Source: Hyphomicrobium sp. 99
GTDB taxonomy: Bacteria > Pseudomonadota > Alphaproteobacteria > Rhizobiales > Hyphomicrobiaceae
Direction of reading: 5' to 3'
Length of the DNA stretch: 64,000 nucleotides
Assembly: GCF_000384335.2 (NCBI RefSeq)
Contig: NZ_KQ031382.1
Location: forward strand, 2,243,545 to 2,307,544
The notes under the pieces were generated by a model. It worked only from the letters and a program-made list of their open reading frames with translations, ran no database searches and was not told the origin of the DNA. Position 1 is the stretch's first letter; each line of letters opens with the position of its first letter. This document shows, in pieces, positions 56,488 through 64,000 of this stretch. The translations under genes were made by a program, and so were the position numbers.

Positions 56488-58431
56488 ATGAGTGAAGTCA
56501 CGATTACGTTCCCCGATGGCAAACAGCGCCAGGTCGCTTCGGGAACCACCGGCCTCGAAATCGCAAAGTCGATCTCGCCGTCCCTCGCCAAGCGCACCGT
56601 CGCCATGCAGCTCGACGGCGCTTTGGCCGATATCGCCGACCCCATCACCAGCGATGCCTCGATTAATTTCGTATCGCGGACCGACCCGGCAGCTCTCGAG
56701 CTGATCCGACACGATGCCGCGCACGTGCTTGCGGAAGCCGTGCAATCGCTTTGGCCGGGCACCCAGGTGACGATCGGCCCGGTGATCGACAACGGCTTCT
56801 ACTACGACTTTGCCAAGCAGCAGCCGTTCGAGCCTGAAGACATCCCCAAAATCGAAAAGAGGATGGGCGAGATCATCGCCAAGAACGCGCCTTTCACGAA
56901 GGAAGTGTGGTCGCGCGACAAGGCGAAGAAATTCTTCAAGGACAAGGGCGAGTACTTCAAGGTCGAACTCGTCGACGCCATCCCCGAAGGTCAGGACCTG
57001 AAGATCTACAAGCAGGGCGATTGGCTCGATCTCTGCCGCGGTCCGCACATGACCTCGACCGGGCAGGTCGGCAAAGCTTTCAAGCTGATGAAGTTTGCGG
57101 GCGCCTATTGGCGCGGCGATTCAACGAAGCCGCAGCTTCAGCGCATCTACGGTACCGCATTCGCGACCGAAGACGAGCTCAAGGCCTATCTGCACCAGCT
57201 GGAAGAAGCAGAGAAGCGCGACCATCGAAAGCTCGGCCGCGAGATGGATCTTTTCCATTTCCAGGAAGAGGCGCCAGGCTCGGTCTTCTGGCACGCCAAG
57301 GGTTGGACCCTGTTCCAGACGCTGATCGCCTTCATGCGCCGTCAGCAGCTCCGCGCGGGCTATCAGGAAGTCAACTCTCCCGACATGATGGAGAAGCATT
57401 TCTGGGAGCTCTCCGGTCACTGGGAAAACTACGGTGAGAACATGTTCACGACCGTCCTTCCGGACGAGCGCGTGTTCTGCTGCAAACCGATGAACTGCCC
57501 GGGCCACGTGCAGATCTACAAGCACGGTCTGAAAAGCTATCGCGATTTGCCGTATCGCATCGCCGAGTTCGGCAAGGTGCATCGCTACGAGCCGTCGGGC
57601 GCATTGCACGGCATGCTCCGTGTGCGTCATTTCACGCAGGACGACGCGCACATTTTCGTCACCGAAAACCAGATCATGGAGGAATGCCTCAAGATCAATG
57701 ATCTGCTGCTCGGCATCTACAAGGACTTCGGCTTCGACGACATCGTCATCAAGCTGTCGCTACGCCCTGAGAAGCGCGTCGGCTCGGACGAGCTATGGGA
57801 CAAGGCCGAAAAGGCTCTGTCGGACGTGCTCGACGAGGTGAAGCGGCGCTCGAATGGACGGATCAAGACCGAGATCCAGCCGGGCGAGGGCGCGTTCTAC
57901 GGACCCAAGCTCGAATACGTTCTGCGCGATGCTATCGGCCGCGATTGGCAGTGCGGCACGACGCAGGTCGACTTCAACCTCGCGGGCCGCCTAGGCGCGT
58001 TCTATATCGATGATCATTCCGAGAAGAAGACGCCGGTGATGATCCACCGCGCCATCTTCGGCTCGCTCGAACGCTTCACCGGAATTCTGATCGAGAACTT
58101 CGCCGGTCACTTCCCGCTGTGGCTCGCGCCGCTGCAGGTCGTCGTTGCGCCCATCGTGTCGGACGCGAACGATTACGCAGCGGAGGTTGCCGAAAAGGCC
58201 AAGGCGCTGGGTCTGCGGGTCGAGACCGATCTCCGCAACGAGAAGATCAATCTCAAGGTACGCGAACACTCGCTCGCGAAGGTGCCGGTCATCCTCGTCG
58301 TCGGAAAGCGCGAAGCCGAGGAGAAGAAAGTCTCGATGCGCCGCTTGGGTTCGCAGGACCAAACCGTGCTCGGCCTCGACGAGGCGTTAACCGCGCTTGC
58401 CGCCGAAGCCGTCCCGCCGGATCTGCGATGA
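56488..58431 (+). CDS. thrS: Threonyl-tRNA synthetase
   Basis: The 647-residue class II synthetase. A TGS domain ([24 protein letters not shown]) is at residues 4-60, an editing domain at 65-240 with [17 protein letters not shown], the catalytic domain with [11 protein letters not shown] (Cys337 as first zinc ligand) and the [35 protein letters not shown] motifs, and an anticodon domain to the end ([25 protein letters not shown]). AAGGAGG is 8 bases before ATG. It is followed by a strong terminator. Length matches E. coli ThrS (642). Confidence 0.98.
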   Translation: MSEVTITFPDGKQRQVASGTTGLEIAKSISPSLAKRTVAMQLDGALADIADPITSDASINFVSRTDPAALELIRHDAAHVLAEAVQSLWPGTQVTIGPVIDNGFYYDFAKQQPFEPEDIPKIEKRMGEIIAKNAPFTKEVWSRDKAKKFFKDKGEYFKVELVDAIPEGQDLKIYKQGDWLDLCRGPHMTSTGQVGKAFKLMKFAGAYWRGDSTKPQLQRIYGTAFATEDELKAYLHQLEEAEKRDHRKLGREMDLFHFQEEAPGSVFWHAKGWTLFQTLIAFMRRQQLRAGYQEVNSPDMMEKHFWELSGHWENYGENMFTTVLPDERVFCCKPMNCPGHVQIYKHGLKSYRDLPYRIAEFGKVHRYEPSGALHGMLRVRHFTQDDAHIFVTENQIMEECLKINDLLLGIYKDFGFDDIVIKLSLRPEKRVGSDELWDKAEKALSDVLDEVKRRSNGRIKTEIQPGEGAFYGPKLEYVLRDAIGRDWQCGTTQVDFNLAGRLGAFYIDDHSEKKTPVMIHRAIFGSLERFTGILIENFAGHFPLWLAPLQVVVAPIVSDANDYAAEVAEKAKALGLRVETDLRNEKINLKVREHSLAKVPVILVVGKREAEEKKVSMRRLGSQDQTVLGLDEALTALAAEAVPPDLR

Positions 58432-58450
58432 GCCGCTAAAATCTAAGCTG

Positions 58451-58487
58451 AATATCGGCGGCGCGCGCGCTCCGCCGATATTTTCTT
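58451..58487 (+). terminator. Rho-independent terminator of thrS
   Basis: A perfect 11-bp stem (AATATCGGCGG and CCGCCGATATT) with a 10-base GC loop is followed by TTCTTT. It lies 19 bases after the thrS stop. Confidence 0.9.
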
Positions 58488-58502
58488 TACCTGAAAGGGC
58501 GT

Positions 58503-58528
58503 GCAACCAACGCCTGACGCTCCGCGTT
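58503..58528 (+). promoter_or_regulatory. Possible general-stress (EcfG-type) promoter
   Basis: GCAAC at 58503-58507 and CGTT at 58525-58528 are separated by 17 bases. This resembles the alphaproteobacterial EcfG consensus GGAAC-N16/17-CGTT with one mismatch in the -35 element. It lies 36 bases before the DUF883 gene, whose family is often stress-induced. Confidence 0.35.
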
Positions 58529-58563
58529 TGCACCATGAACTTGCAACGAACGGAGTTTTGACA

Positions 58564-58815
58564 ATGGCTTCATCAACTGCTTCCCAGTATGGGACATCGA
58601 CTTCAGTCGACGACATTAAAGGCAAAGCCAAACAGACGTTTGACGAGGCTTCCGACCGCGCACAGGAGATCGCCGGTCAGGCCCGGCAGCAGGTCGGTGA
58701 AGTCGCGGGCAACGTAAAGAGCGCGATCGATAGATCGGTAAAAGATCAGCCGATCGCAACGTTGGCTATGGCTGCAGCTGTCGGCTTCGTCATCGGCGCT
58801 CTTTGGAAGTCGTAA
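58564..58815 (+). CDS. DUF883 / ElaB-YqjD-like membrane-anchored protein
   Basis: An 83-residue protein. The N-terminal part is charged and helical (IKGKAKQTFDEASDRAQEIAGQARQQVGEVAGNVKSAIDRSVKDQP), and the C-terminal 20 residues are a transmembrane helix with the family's GFVIGALW ending. E. coli YqjD and ElaB anchor ribosomes at the inner membrane in stationary phase. ATG 58564 has GGAG 9 bases upstream; the longer frame from 58501 is not supported. A possible EcfG-type promoter lies upstream. Confidence 0.85.
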   Translation: MASSTASQYGTSTSVDDIKGKAKQTFDEASDRAQEIAGQARQQVGEVAGNVKSAIDRSVKDQPIATLAMAAAVGFVIGALWKS

Positions 58816-58873
58816 TCACTCGCCTGCGACGAACGCACGATCAGTCAACGTTCCGCTCGTGAGAACACATTGA

Positions 58874-58931
58874 GGCCGCCGAAGGCTCGCATGGGAGACA
58901 TCCGCGTTTCCCATGCGAGCCGACGGCGGCC
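58874..58931. repeat. Long hairpin-forming inverted repeat
   Basis: Two arms of 13 perfect base pairs (GGCTCGCATGGGA and TCCCATGCGAGCC) are flanked by a 2x2 internal loop and 8 further pairs (GGCCGCCG and CGGCGGCC), with a 12-base apical loop. Total stem is 21 bp. It lies 58 bases after the DUF883 gene and 50 bases before the end of the convergent gene. There is no T-run, so it could be a bidirectional terminator or a mobile palindromic element. Confidence 0.6.
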
Positions 58932-58981
58932 CCACTTGTTCTGAGGCGCCGGGCTATCCGTGGGCGCGCAGCCCAAAAGGT

Positions 58982-59806
58982 TCAAGATTTAGTGATCGTC
59001 GCCTGCGGGGTGGCGGATTTCTTTTCCTTCTTGTCGGACGCCGCCTTGCGAAGCTCCCCGCTATAGAGATCGATCGCGGCGGCCCCGACTTCACGAATGA
59101 AGGCGCGAACCAGCCGCCCGGAGATCGTGCCCTTGACCCATTGGATGAGCGAGTTCGACAACTTTTCGCGCAACTCGTATGTGGCCGCCGTGGCCGGGTT
59201 GAACATTCGCGCGACGCGCCACACCGACCAGGCCCGTCCCGCCACATCGTAGATGCCACGCCATCTGTAGATCTGGGCGAACTGCGCGACCGTCAGACGG
59301 TTGCCGAGCGGAATTGTGCCTTCGAATACCGGCCGAAGCCTGCCGCTGACCTGCTCGACCAGCGTCAATGCCTCCGGAACCGTAAAGCGTAGCATCGGGT
59401 CCTTGCGATCCGGGTGGTAGATTTTGGCGACCAACTCGACCGTCTCGAGCCCCGTATTCATCAAATCATTCCACGTCGAGATCGTTCGCGCGTTGGCAGC
59501 GTCGGCGAAAGTATCGACGGCCTTTTTGGAGTCGCTGCGCAAACGATCGCCGTCTGAGGCGTCGCGCAAAACGGTCGTCTCCGCCGGTGTCTCGTCTTTG
59601 CTTTCTGGCTTTTTGGGCAGCGGCCCGAGCGTGCGCCGCTCGAAAAGATAAGCAAAGAGGGTGCAGGCCAACGTGGCCAAAGCCCAGTAGACCAAATACC
59701 CATGCTGCCAAAGCCAGAGGCTTCCCAATGGAATGAGAGCCAATGTGGGCAGCAGGAGCCCGAGGAAAACGATAAACAATCGTAGTGGTGATAGGGCGTC
59801 GCTCAT
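58982..59806 (-). CDS. Membrane protein resembling the N-terminal part of a DUF697-type GTPase, without GTPase domain
   Basis: A 274-residue protein. Two transmembrane helices lie at residues 8-30 and 37-53. The middle part, TISTWNDLMNTGLETVELVAKIYHPDRKDPMLRFTVPEALTLVEQVSGRLRP, and the end, REVGAAAIDLYSGELRK, resemble segments that I recall before the GTP-binding domain of YeeP/YfjP-like membrane GTPases. Here the protein stops right there with a lysine-rich tail and no P-loop. It may be a truncated derivative or a genuine short family. The family identification is from memory. It lies 86 bases downstream of the acyltransferase gene on the same strand. Confidence 0.65.
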   Translation of the reverse strand: MSDALSPLRLFIVFLGLLLPTLALIPLGSLWLWQHGYLVYWALATLACTLFAYLFERRTLGPLPKKPESKDETPAETTVLRDASDGDRLRSDSKKAVDTFADAANARTISTWNDLMNTGLETVELVAKIYHPDRKDPMLRFTVPEALTLVEQVSGRLRPVFEGTIPLGNRLTVAQFAQIYRWRGIYDVAGRAWSVWRVARMFNPATAATYELREKLSNSLIQWVKGTISGRLVRAFIREVGAAAIDLYSGELRKAASDKKEKKSATPQATITKS

Positions 59807-59892
59807 CCGGCGCTCCGTAGCGGTTCAACCCTATGAAACGCCACGCATTCGCCCGCGGTTCCGATTGAGACCCGCAACCAGGGACTTCGGCC

Positions 59893-60855
59893 TCAACTCC
59901 AGCGACGGTTCGACCACATCCATTGTTCTGGGTATTCTCTCACCCAGGCTTCGAATTGACGGGTCATCTCAGCCGTCGCCCATTTGACGTCTTCGCCCTG
60001 GTTGGCAGTGCGCGGTACACGAAGTTCTTTCAATTCGATCTCGAAGCGGCTGTCCCGGCCTATTCGGCGGCAACGCGCCATCCAAATCCGCGCCCCGACG
60101 CGGCGCGCAATCATCGCCGGAATGCTGACCGTCCGGGCGTCTTTGCCGAAAAACGGGACGGGGAGGCCGGTCTTGTCGAAGAGATCGCAGACGACGCCAA
60201 GACGGCCTCCGTTGCGAACATAATCCATAATGACCCGCGCCGTCTTCTGGCTCTCGCCATGATCGCCTTCGACTCTTCCGCGGCCGAAAAGGCCGCCGGG
60301 ATAGAGGTCGCGCCGCTGATGGCGAATGTACTTGTCGATGTAGGGGTTGTTGACCGACCGGTAGACGCAGGCGGGATTGGCCCCTGCTATCGTGAGCGGC
60401 CAGATGGCCAGCTCCCAGTTCCCCATGTGCAGCGAAGCGCCGACAATCGGACCGAGCTTGCTGGCATAGCGATTGAAGACTTCAGGGTTCTTTATGGTGA
60501 GACGCGACGGCTCGGCGATGATCTGGTCGATGCGCATCGTCTCGGCCATGACGCGTCCGAGATTCTCCCAATGTTCGAGCGCAATCGCTTCGCGTTCCTT
60601 GTCGGATTTCTCCGGGAAAGCGATCTTCAGGTTATCGAGCGCTCGATTATGGCGTTTCGGATTGATCTTGGGCGCCAATCGTCGCCAGCACCAGGCCGAG
60701 AAATGCGTCGCAGCATCGAGTGGTACCGAGCGCACAACCCCGGCAATGCCGCGGAGGAGCCAATATTCCATCCTGAACTGCAAATCGCGCAGTCGTGAAA
60801 TCTCTGCGGTGGACAGTGCCCGACCCTCATTTTGGCGATTAATTCCCGAGGTCAT
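59893..60855 (-). CDS. LpxL/HtrB family lauroyl (lipid A-type) acyltransferase
   Basis: A 320-residue inner-membrane-associated acyltransferase. HMGNWE gives the HX4E catalytic dyad (His143, Glu148), followed by ACVYRSVNNPYIDKYIRHQR and GVVCDLFDKTGLPVPFFGKDARTV, typical of LpxL, LpxM and HtrB, which transfer acyl chains from acyl-ACP to lipid A precursors. There is one N-terminal hydrophobic helix near residues 30-48. It overlaps the UbiH-type gene by 17 bases, so the two are translationally linked. Confidence 0.9.
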   Translation of the reverse strand: MTSGINRQNEGRALSTAEISRLRDLQFRMEYWLLRGIAGVVRSVPLDAATHFSAWCWRRLAPKINPKRHNRALDNLKIAFPEKSDKEREAIALEHWENLGRVMAETMRIDQIIAEPSRLTIKNPEVFNRYASKLGPIVGASLHMGNWELAIWPLTIAGANPACVYRSVNNPYIDKYIRHQRRDLYPGGLFGRGRVEGDHGESQKTARVIMDYVRNGGRLGVVCDLFDKTGLPVPFFGKDARTVSIPAMIARRVGARIWMARCRRIGRDSRFEIELKELRVPRTANQGEDVKWATAEMTRQFEAWVREYPEQWMWSNRRWS

Positions 60856-62104
60856 GCCCCTCGGATGAGGCCCCCGTCAAGCTGCGACCAACCGTTTCCC
60901 CCGTTCGGCTCGGAGCCATCATTTTGGGCGTGGAGGCCGATGGCATGAAGCCCTCGCGCATGATCTGAACTCTGAGGGCAGGGCTGGTTGCCAGCGCAAA
61001 TAGGCCAAGCCCGCGCACAAGCCCGATGCCCGGCAGATTGGTGAAAAGGGATCGGTTCAACAGATCGACCGCAAAAACGCGCGTCGAAATGTCTGTTCGC
61101 CTCGCATTTTCATAACGGGCGAGCGTAGCGTCGCCGCCAATATCGGAGCCATCGTGTTTCGCGCCAGCTGCAACTTCGGCCACGGTCGCAGCATCACGGA
61201 AGCTGAGATTAAGGCCCTGCGCGCCGATCGGCGGAATGACGTGGGCGGCCTCGCCGACGAGCACAACCCTGTTCTTCCCAAGCGTGCGCGCCGTTTGCCC
61301 CGAAAGCCGGAAAGACTGCCGCGGCGAGAAGCCCGAAAGCGTTCCCAAATGCCCCTTCAATTCGGAGTTCAGCGCTTGGCCGAAAGCCTTATCGTCCAGC
61401 GCGAGCAATCTCGCCGCTTCGTCTGGAGTATCAACCCAGACAAGATGCGAAACGCCGTCCTTTCCGGGAACGACCGTCAACGGCCCAGCGCGCCGATGCA
61501 ACTCAGTCGAAATCCCACGATGCGGGCGCTGGTGCTCAAAGGTCGTCACGATCGCAGACTGCGGATACGACCACGTTGAAACATCGATGCCGGCGAACTG
61601 CCGCGCCGAAGAATTGCGCCCGTCCGCGGCCACGACGAGCCGCGCCCGGATTTCGTGGCCAGCCCCGTCCGACAGCGCGATATGATCACCTCGCGGCTCG
61701 AACCGCCTCACACCTTCGCAGATGACCCGGCTCAACCGGCCGCGGCTCATGCCCTCGAGCACACGTGTCAGGGCGGCATTCGGGACATTGTAGCCAAACG
61801 CCGCGATCCCGACCTCGCTCGCCCTGAAAAGCACCTCCGGCGCGGCGAGCCACCTGCCGCTCCCATCTACAATGCGGATGCCGGAAATCGGCGCGGATTG
61901 CTCAACTAATTCCGGCCACACGCCGACGGCCTTCAAGAGATCGATCGACCCGCCGAAGAGCGCGGATGTGCGTGCATCCGTTGAACCGGAGGGAGGTCCG
62001 ATGACGGCTGTCCGAAGCCCGGAGGCCGCGCACGACAAACCTGTAATCAGCCCGGCGGGTCCCGCGCCTACGACAGCGATGTCAAAAATGTCTTGTCCGG
62101 CCAT
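60839..62104 (-). CDS. UbiH/UbiF/COQ6 family FAD-dependent hydroxylase
   Basis: A 421-residue flavin monooxygenase of the ubiquinone hydroxylase family. GAGPAGL (residues 13-19) is the FAD Rossmann loop, VVAADGRNSSARQ the DG motif, and VLVGEAAHVIPPIGAQGLNLSFRDAATVAE the second FAD motif with the UbiH GQGLN pattern (here GAQGLN). In Alphaproteobacteria such enzymes hydroxylate the ring in ubiquinone synthesis at C1, C5 or C6; which one cannot be told. The 3' end overlaps the acyltransferase gene by 17 bases. Confidence 0.9.
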   Translation of the reverse strand: MAGQDIFDIAVVGAGPAGLITGLSCAASGLRTAVIGPPSGSTDARTSALFGGSIDLLKAVGVWPELVEQSAPISGIRIVDGSGRWLAAPEVLFRASEVGIAAFGYNVPNAALTRVLEGMSRGRLSRVICEGVRRFEPRGDHIALSDGAGHEIRARLVVAADGRNSSARQFAGIDVSTWSYPQSAIVTTFEHQRPHRGISTELHRRAGPLTVVPGKDGVSHLVWVDTPDEAARLLALDDKAFGQALNSELKGHLGTLSGFSPRQSFRLSGQTARTLGKNRVVLVGEAAHVIPPIGAQGLNLSFRDAATVAEVAAGAKHDGSDIGGDATLARYENARRTDISTRVFAVDLLNRSLFTNLPGIGLVRGLGLFALATSPALRVQIMREGFMPSASTPKMMAPSRTGETVGRSLTGASSEGHDLGN

Positions 62105-62339
62105 GCGTTAGCCCCTGCGAGTGTGGTCATTGAAACACAGAAATGGACCAAAGGGCAGTCGTTGCAGAGAAGCAACGCGTTTGCCGTCGGAGTGTCACGC
62201 ATCTGTTAAATTGGCGTGGTTAGCAGACGCGTAAGTTGCTCACGAGGAAAAATATCTCAGGGGCACAAGGCGAAAAATCGCCCGGCGCGAAGGGGATTGC
62301 GCGCCGTGAAGTTTGGGGTCTGTAAACAGAGGGGCACCG

Positions 62340-63692
62340 ATGAAGTCGGTATTCAAATCGTCTAGTAGCCGTTTGGCGTTGATGGCAGCCTTCGGGTTGG
62401 CACTTGGATTCACACCCGCTGCGGCGGCTGATTTGGGCGGCAACTGCTGCGCAGATCTCGAAGAGCGCGTCGCTGAGCTGGAAGCCACGACCGCCCGCAA
62501 GGGCAACCGCAAGGTTTCGCTGACGGTCTCGGGCTGGGTCAACGAGGCGGTGTTCGCCTGGGACGACGGCAGCGAGCGTAACGCCTATGTCGGCACGAAC
62601 TCGCTCGAGCAGTCACGCGTTAAGTTCACCGGCGAAGCTCAGATCGCCCCCGGCTACTCGGCAGGTTACACGCTCGAAATCGGCCTTCAGGGCCATCCGT
62701 CGAACCAGTGGAACCAGAACGGTCCCAGCAGCCCGAGCACAACAGCGACGTCGCAGGACAACGCCCTCATCGTTCGCAAGAGCAACTGGTGGCTGAAGAG
62801 CAAAGACTACGGCAAGGTCACCGTCGGCCTCGAAGGTACCGCGCTCTATCACTTGCTCGACGACGCTGATGGCGCCAACACGCGTAACTTCTCCGACGCA
62901 CAGGCGGCCGCAGTTGCACAAAGCGGTTTCTTCCTTCGTAGCGGCGGCGACTCGGTCAACAGCCTGAAGTGGAGCGACGTCCTCCGCGGCGTAGACAACG
63001 GCACGGACGGCCAGGACGGCCGCCGCAATATCGTTCGCTACGACTCGCCGACGATCGCCGGCTTCACAGCGACGGCTTCTTGGGGTGAAGACGACCTCTG
63101 GGCCGTGGCGTTGACCTACAAGAACACCATCGGAGACTTCAACCTGCTCGGCAAAGTCGGTTACGGCAAGAACTCCGACGAAAGCACTTCTAAGTGCTCG
63201 ACCTCCGGCAACGTATACAACGGCGTCACTCTCGGTGGCCAGGATTGCGAACTGTTCGGCGCAGCGGGCACGATCATGCACGTCCCGACGGGCTTGTATG
63301 TTTACGGTGGTTTCGCACAAAACCACGACAATGCCGAAGCCAAAATTGCCGGCGCTGATCCCACGGACACCATGTGGTTCATTCAGGGCGGTATCGAGCA
63401 GAAGTGGCTTCCGCTCGGCAAGACCACGGTGTTCGGTGAATACCGTCACGATGACGGCGGCTCGAACCTCGACAAGAAGTTTGTCCCAGGCAACATCGGC
63501 ACGACGTCGTTCGTGCACGACAGCAGCCTTAACTTCGTGGGCGCTGGCGTTGTTCAGAACATCGAACCCGCCGCGATGGATCTCTACGTGATCTACCGCC
63601 ATGCTGACGGCGATGTGACAAACGCAGCCAACGAAACCGCTAAGCTCGACGCCTTCGACATGGTCATCATGGGCGCCATGCTGAGATTCTGA
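62340..63692 (+). CDS. Outer-membrane porin (Omp2-like, Rhizobiales type)
   Basis: A 450-residue outer-membrane beta-barrel. A signal peptide of about 30 residues ends AAA-ADLGG. The mature start CCADLEERVAELEATTARKGNRKVSLTVSGWVNEAVFAWDDG has a short coiled-coil helix followed by the first strand, as in the alphaproteobacterial porin_2 family. About sixteen amphipathic strands follow, ending in the terminal Phe (AMLRF). GAGGGG is 7 bases before ATG 62340; the frame is open to 62313. A strong terminator follows. It would be the major general porin. Confidence 0.93.
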   Translation: MKSVFKSSSSRLALMAAFGLALGFTPAAAADLGGNCCADLEERVAELEATTARKGNRKVSLTVSGWVNEAVFAWDDGSERNAYVGTNSLEQSRVKFTGEAQIAPGYSAGYTLEIGLQGHPSNQWNQNGPSSPSTTATSQDNALIVRKSNWWLKSKDYGKVTVGLEGTALYHLLDDADGANTRNFSDAQAAAVAQSGFFLRSGGDSVNSLKWSDVLRGVDNGTDGQDGRRNIVRYDSPTIAGFTATASWGEDDLWAVALTYKNTIGDFNLLGKVGYGKNSDESTSKCSTSGNVYNGVTLGGQDCELFGAAGTIMHVPTGLYVYGGFAQNHDNAEAKIAGADPTDTMWFIQGGIEQKWLPLGKTTVFGEYRHDDGGSNLDKKFVPGNIGTTSFVHDSSLNFVGAGVVQNIEPAAMDLYVIYRHADGDVTNAANETAKLDAFDMVIMGAMLRF

Positions 63693-63722
63693 TTGCTTAC
63701 CTCCCGTCTGCGTCAGAGTACT

Positions 63723-63749
63723 GGGGCTGCCTTCGGGCAGCCCCTTTTT
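63723..63749 (+). terminator. Rho-independent terminator of the porin gene
   Basis: A perfect 9-bp stem (GGGGCTGCC and GGCAGCCCC) with a TTCG tetraloop is followed by TTTTT. It lies 30 bases after the porin stop. Confidence 0.95.
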
Positions 63750-63959
63750 GTTGAGTCCCGCGAGGTCGAAATGGGGCAATTGCGCGGCAGCCGGGAACGC
63801 GGCGAAATGTGTGGCGTTCCGGCAACATGGCTGCGGTACAACAGCGACGATAAGAAACGGTCATTCTCCAGTTAACGGAGGACTAACGCCATTGAAGTTC
63901 TGCTATCTACCGCGCAACATTGAAATATGTGCGTGCTTTCGAGGCATGGCGGGGTAGAC

Positions 63960-64000
63960 GTGAGACGATTGATACTGGTGACTGGCATGCTGGCGGCGGT
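63960..64000 (+). CDS. Possible start of an exported protein, cut by the window edge
   Basis: A GTG at 63960 opens a frame that reads MRRLILVTGMLAA and runs off the end. The basic then hydrophobic pattern fits a signal peptide. GGGGT lies just upstream as a poor ribosome-binding site. Nothing more can be said; 63750-63959 shows no other gene. Confidence 0.3.
   Translation, partial: MRRLILVTGMLAA

Noticed and set aside
62613..63779. A 388-codon minus-strand frame
   Set aside because: It is antisense to the porin gene and runs through its terminator.

Overview
This window looks like a chromosomal segment of an alphaproteobacterium of the order Hyphomicrobiales (Rhizobiales), perhaps a Hyphomicrobium-like organism. 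The evidence is its fairly GC-rich coding sequence, an Omp2-type porin whose mature N-terminus carries a CCADLEERVAELE-type helix, a yqeY-dnaG-rpoD operon whose primase has the degenerate zinc motif I recall from this order, a two-gene methionine synthase behind an ArsR-methyltransferase regulator and metF, and a DUF3126 gene beside a gamma-carbonic anhydrase. The genus is inference. No rRNA, CRISPR array, phage or intact insertion sequence was seen. Most of the window is housekeeping and core metabolism.

Layout. 1-6.2 kb: the 3' end of a beta-ketoacyl-ACP synthase, a cyclophilin-fold protein, an L-lactate dehydrogenase-type flavoenzyme, and a periplasmic molybdenum hydroxylase cluster (2Fe-2S subunit, di-haem cytochrome c, Tat-exported large subunit), then a small RlpA-like protein. 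6.4-8.6 kb is the only accessory-looking stretch: a glycine-zipper protein, the C-terminal remnant of an aldo/keto reductase, tRNA-Ile(CAT) and an orphan DxD glycosyltransferase-like gene. 8.8-13.7 kb: a SIMPL-domain protein, a three-gene unit (SnoaL-like, GNAT, carbon-nitrogen hydrolase), a 2OG-Fe(II) oxygenase-like protein, yjbQ divergent from a GreA/GreB-like gene, and a VOC protein. 13.9-15.8 kb: mtnB-mtnD-mtnC of methionine salvage. 15.9-20.6 kb: yqeY-dnaG-rpoD on the minus strand with a good terminator. 20.8-29 kb: carA and carB, separated by two tandem paralogous periplasmic proteins and an Fsr-like efflux pump, then greA.

29-38 kb: a secreted protein, an Lrp/AsnC regulator, an ELM1-like protein, a CPBP membrane protease, the translation factor ettA, then a minus-strand block of envelope proteins (a four-repeat secreted protein, a PRC-barrel protein, an MlaC-like lipid carrier, a membrane protein). 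38.2-43.9 kb: an apparent methionine-cycle operon of ArsR-methyltransferase regulator, metF, metH N-terminal half and metH C-terminal half, preceded by a perfect inverted repeat lying inside the promoter. 44.6-48.9 kb: enoyl-CoA hydratase-like protein, polysaccharide deacetylase and GNAT gene, then cysE, DUF3126 and gamma-carbonic anhydrase. 49-54.5 kb: transglutaminase-like protease, PilZ, PAS, rhomboid, CBS, patatin and hisI. 54.6-63.7 kb: IscU-like scaffold, a coiled-coil membrane protein, yidD, thrS, a DUF883 membrane anchor, a membrane protein resembling a GTPase family without its GTPase domain, a lipid A-type acyltransferase overlapping a UbiH-type hydroxylase, and a major porin with a textbook terminator.

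The strongest points for follow-up are the inverted repeat in the regulator-metF-metH promoter, the haem protein gene inserted between the two molybdoenzyme subunit genes, the periplasmic paralog pair between carA and carB, the crotonase lacking both catalytic glutamates, the four-repeat secreted protein, and the decayed aldo/keto reductase just downstream of the tRNA. I did not find convincing evidence of a wholly new defence or mobile system.
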